57,136 nucleotides of DNA from Lachnospiraceae bacterium (GTDB taxonomy: Bacteria > Bacillota > Clostridia > Lachnospirales > Lachnospiraceae). Where the stretch lies: positions 1-57,136 of the forward strand of contig JAFQCK010000011.1 in NCBI GenBank assembly GCA_017416465.1, in the 5' to 3' direction. Each line of letters opens with the position of its first letter. The first letter of the stretch is position 1. The translations under genes were made by a program, and so were the position numbers. Below the pieces are notes generated by a model that saw nothing but the letters and a program-made list of their open reading frames with translations, did not search any database and was not told where the DNA came from. This document shows positions 56,247 through 57,136 of this stretch, in pieces.

Positions 56247-56933
56247 ATGCAATATAGAGAGGTACAGAATATAGCAAAAAAAACAATTGAGTTCATTAAA
56301 GAGAATATACAGCCGGATATGACATTGCTTGAGATAAGGAATTTGTGTGAAACAAAAATGATAGAATTAGGAGCTGACTCTTTTTGGTATTGGGATGTGG
56401 GAGCTTTTGTTTTTGCAGGAGATGAAACAACACTGTCCGTTTCGGGAAAAGAATATACTACAAGCAAAAGAGTTGTTGCAGAAAATGACATTATTACAAT
56501 TGATTTGAGTCCACAAAATGGAGATACATGGGGTGATTATGCAAGAACCATTATTATTGAAAAAGGTAAAGTTGTTGAAAGTGACAATATGTCAAATAAT
56601 GAATGGAAGAACGGATTGTTGATGGAAAAGTATTTGCATGAGGAAATGAGCAAATTTGTTACACCTAAAACGACTTTTGAAGAACTGTACTATTATATAA
56701 ATAGTATTATAGAGCAAAAAGGGTATATAAATCTTGATTTTATGGGTAACTTGGGACATTCTATTGTAAGACGAATGAGTGACCGAGTTTACATAGAAAA
56801 GGGAAACAAAATAACTATTGGTGATGTTGCTTACTTTACTTTTGAGCCTCATATCAGCATTCCAAATTCGAAATATGGTTATAAAAGAGAGAATATTTAT
56901 TATTTTGATAATGGAGTTATTAAGGAACTTTGA
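56247..56933 (+). CDS. M24 family metallopeptidase (Xaa-Pro type)
   Basis: A 228-residue pita-bread-fold protein. The five metal ligands of the family appear in order: IDLSP (Asp), DYARTI (Asp), LGHSIV (His), FTFEPHIS (Glu) and KRENIYYF (Glu). It is shorter than full aminopeptidase P because the N-terminal domain is absent, as in methionine aminopeptidase-size forms, but the details resemble Xaa-Pro peptidases. ATG 56247 follows TATGGAGGATACTC. Active by motif; substrate unknown. Confidence 0.85.
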   Translation: MQYREVQNIAKKTIEFIKENIQPDMTLLEIRNLCETKMIELGADSFWYWDVGAFVFAGDETTLSVSGKEYTTSKRVVAENDIITIDLSPQNGDTWGDYARTIIIEKGKVVESDNMSNNEWKNGLLMEKYLHEEMSKFVTPKTTFEELYYYINSIIEQKGYINLDFMGNLGHSIVRRMSDRVYIEKGNKITIGDVAYFTFEPHISIPNSKYGYKRENIYYFDNGVIKEL

Positions 56934-57009
56934 TGTTGTTACAGGAACTCGAAAGAGTCAGACTTCTGGCGTGTCTGTAAGTATACTTTTTGAATTTGCG
57001 GAGGTGTTT

Positions 57010-57136
57010 ATGATGAAAAAATGTAATCCATATTTTTGGTGCTTCTGGCTCTGGTACAACAACGTTAGGTAAAAAAATATGTGAAGAATTAGGGTATACT
57101 CAAATGGATACAGATGATTATTTTTGGATGCCTACG
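57010..57136 (+). pseudogene. P-loop kinase-like gene, frameshifted at its start and cut by the window end
   Basis: GGAGGTG precedes ATG ATG at 57010, but the frame from there is unlike a protein. One base off, from about 57020, the sequence reads VIHIFGASGSGTTTLGKKI and then LGYTQMDTDDYFWMP, a P-loop GASGSGTTTLG of the adenylate-kinase-like type. The two frames join if one A is removed from the A6 run at 57016-57021. Either a decayed start, a sequencing error or a switching tract. The gene continues beyond the window. Confidence 0.55.

Overview
The window looks like a chromosomal piece of a low-GC, spore-forming anaerobic Firmicute, most likely a Lachnospiraceae-type gut or rumen Clostridium. 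The reasons are strong A+T bias, Shine-Dalgarno starts (AGGAGG/AAGGAG), an alpha/beta-type small acid-soluble spore protein, a six-gene Rnf complex, an indolepyruvate:ferredoxin oxidoreductase and a giant acyl-CoA dehydratase activase-like protein. The species is inferred only from gene content. No rRNA, tRNA or CRISPR array was seen.

Layout. 1-5.9 kb: end of an Ig-repeat surface protein, a CpaE/TadZ-like ATPase, an FHA protein and a lipoprotein, all on the plus strand. 6.0-7.5 kb (minus): a membrane-anchored TIR protein. 7.6-14.1 kb: a histidine kinase, a lipoprotein, CheV, a lysine-rich membrane protein, then hisH-hisF-ung in a tight row. 14.1-14.5 kb: two long bidirectional terminators whose loops hold the same ~85-bp repeat in opposite orientation. 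14.5-18.8 kb (minus): the 1411-aa activase-like protein. 19.1-28.9 kb: housekeeping genes (rhomboid-like protein, lysA, rpmB on minus, Asp23-fakA, recG, ddl, murF). 29.1-32.2 kb: an ADP-ribosyltransferase-like gene with a small upstream partner, a spore SASP, an XRE regulator and a YprB-type exonuclease. 32.3-38.2 kb: rnfCDGEAB then mgsA. 38.2-40.3 kb: a DUF3990/DUF3791 pair and apbE (minus). 40.4-48.9 kb: an acyl-CoA ligase, iorA, iorB, paaK, an ACT protein, an amidohydrolase and a sodium symporter. 49-54.5 kb: a receptor-type nucleotide cyclase, a TauE/SafE exporter, a maltose-type acetyltransferase and a diguanylate cyclase. 54.6-57.1 kb: small variable genes, two with apparent frameshifts at homopolymers, plus an M24 peptidase.

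How the genes work together. IorAB would oxidise aryl pyruvates (from Phe, Tyr, Trp) to arylacyl-CoA and reduced ferredoxin; PaaK and the other ligase link the CoA ester to the free acid; Rnf would couple ferredoxin oxidation to NAD+ reduction and ion pumping; ApbE would attach FMN to RnfD and RnfG, whose acceptor threonine motifs are visible. The two ends of the Ior/PaaK cluster share a GCGTTAA half-site next to good promoters, suggesting common control.

Most unusual signals: the terminator-loop repeats at 14.1-14.5 kb, a second small palindromic repeat family with four copies, the TIR-TM-DUF6273 protein, two different ART-like gene pairs in one window, and two mutually exclusive hairpins after the Ig-repeat gene.
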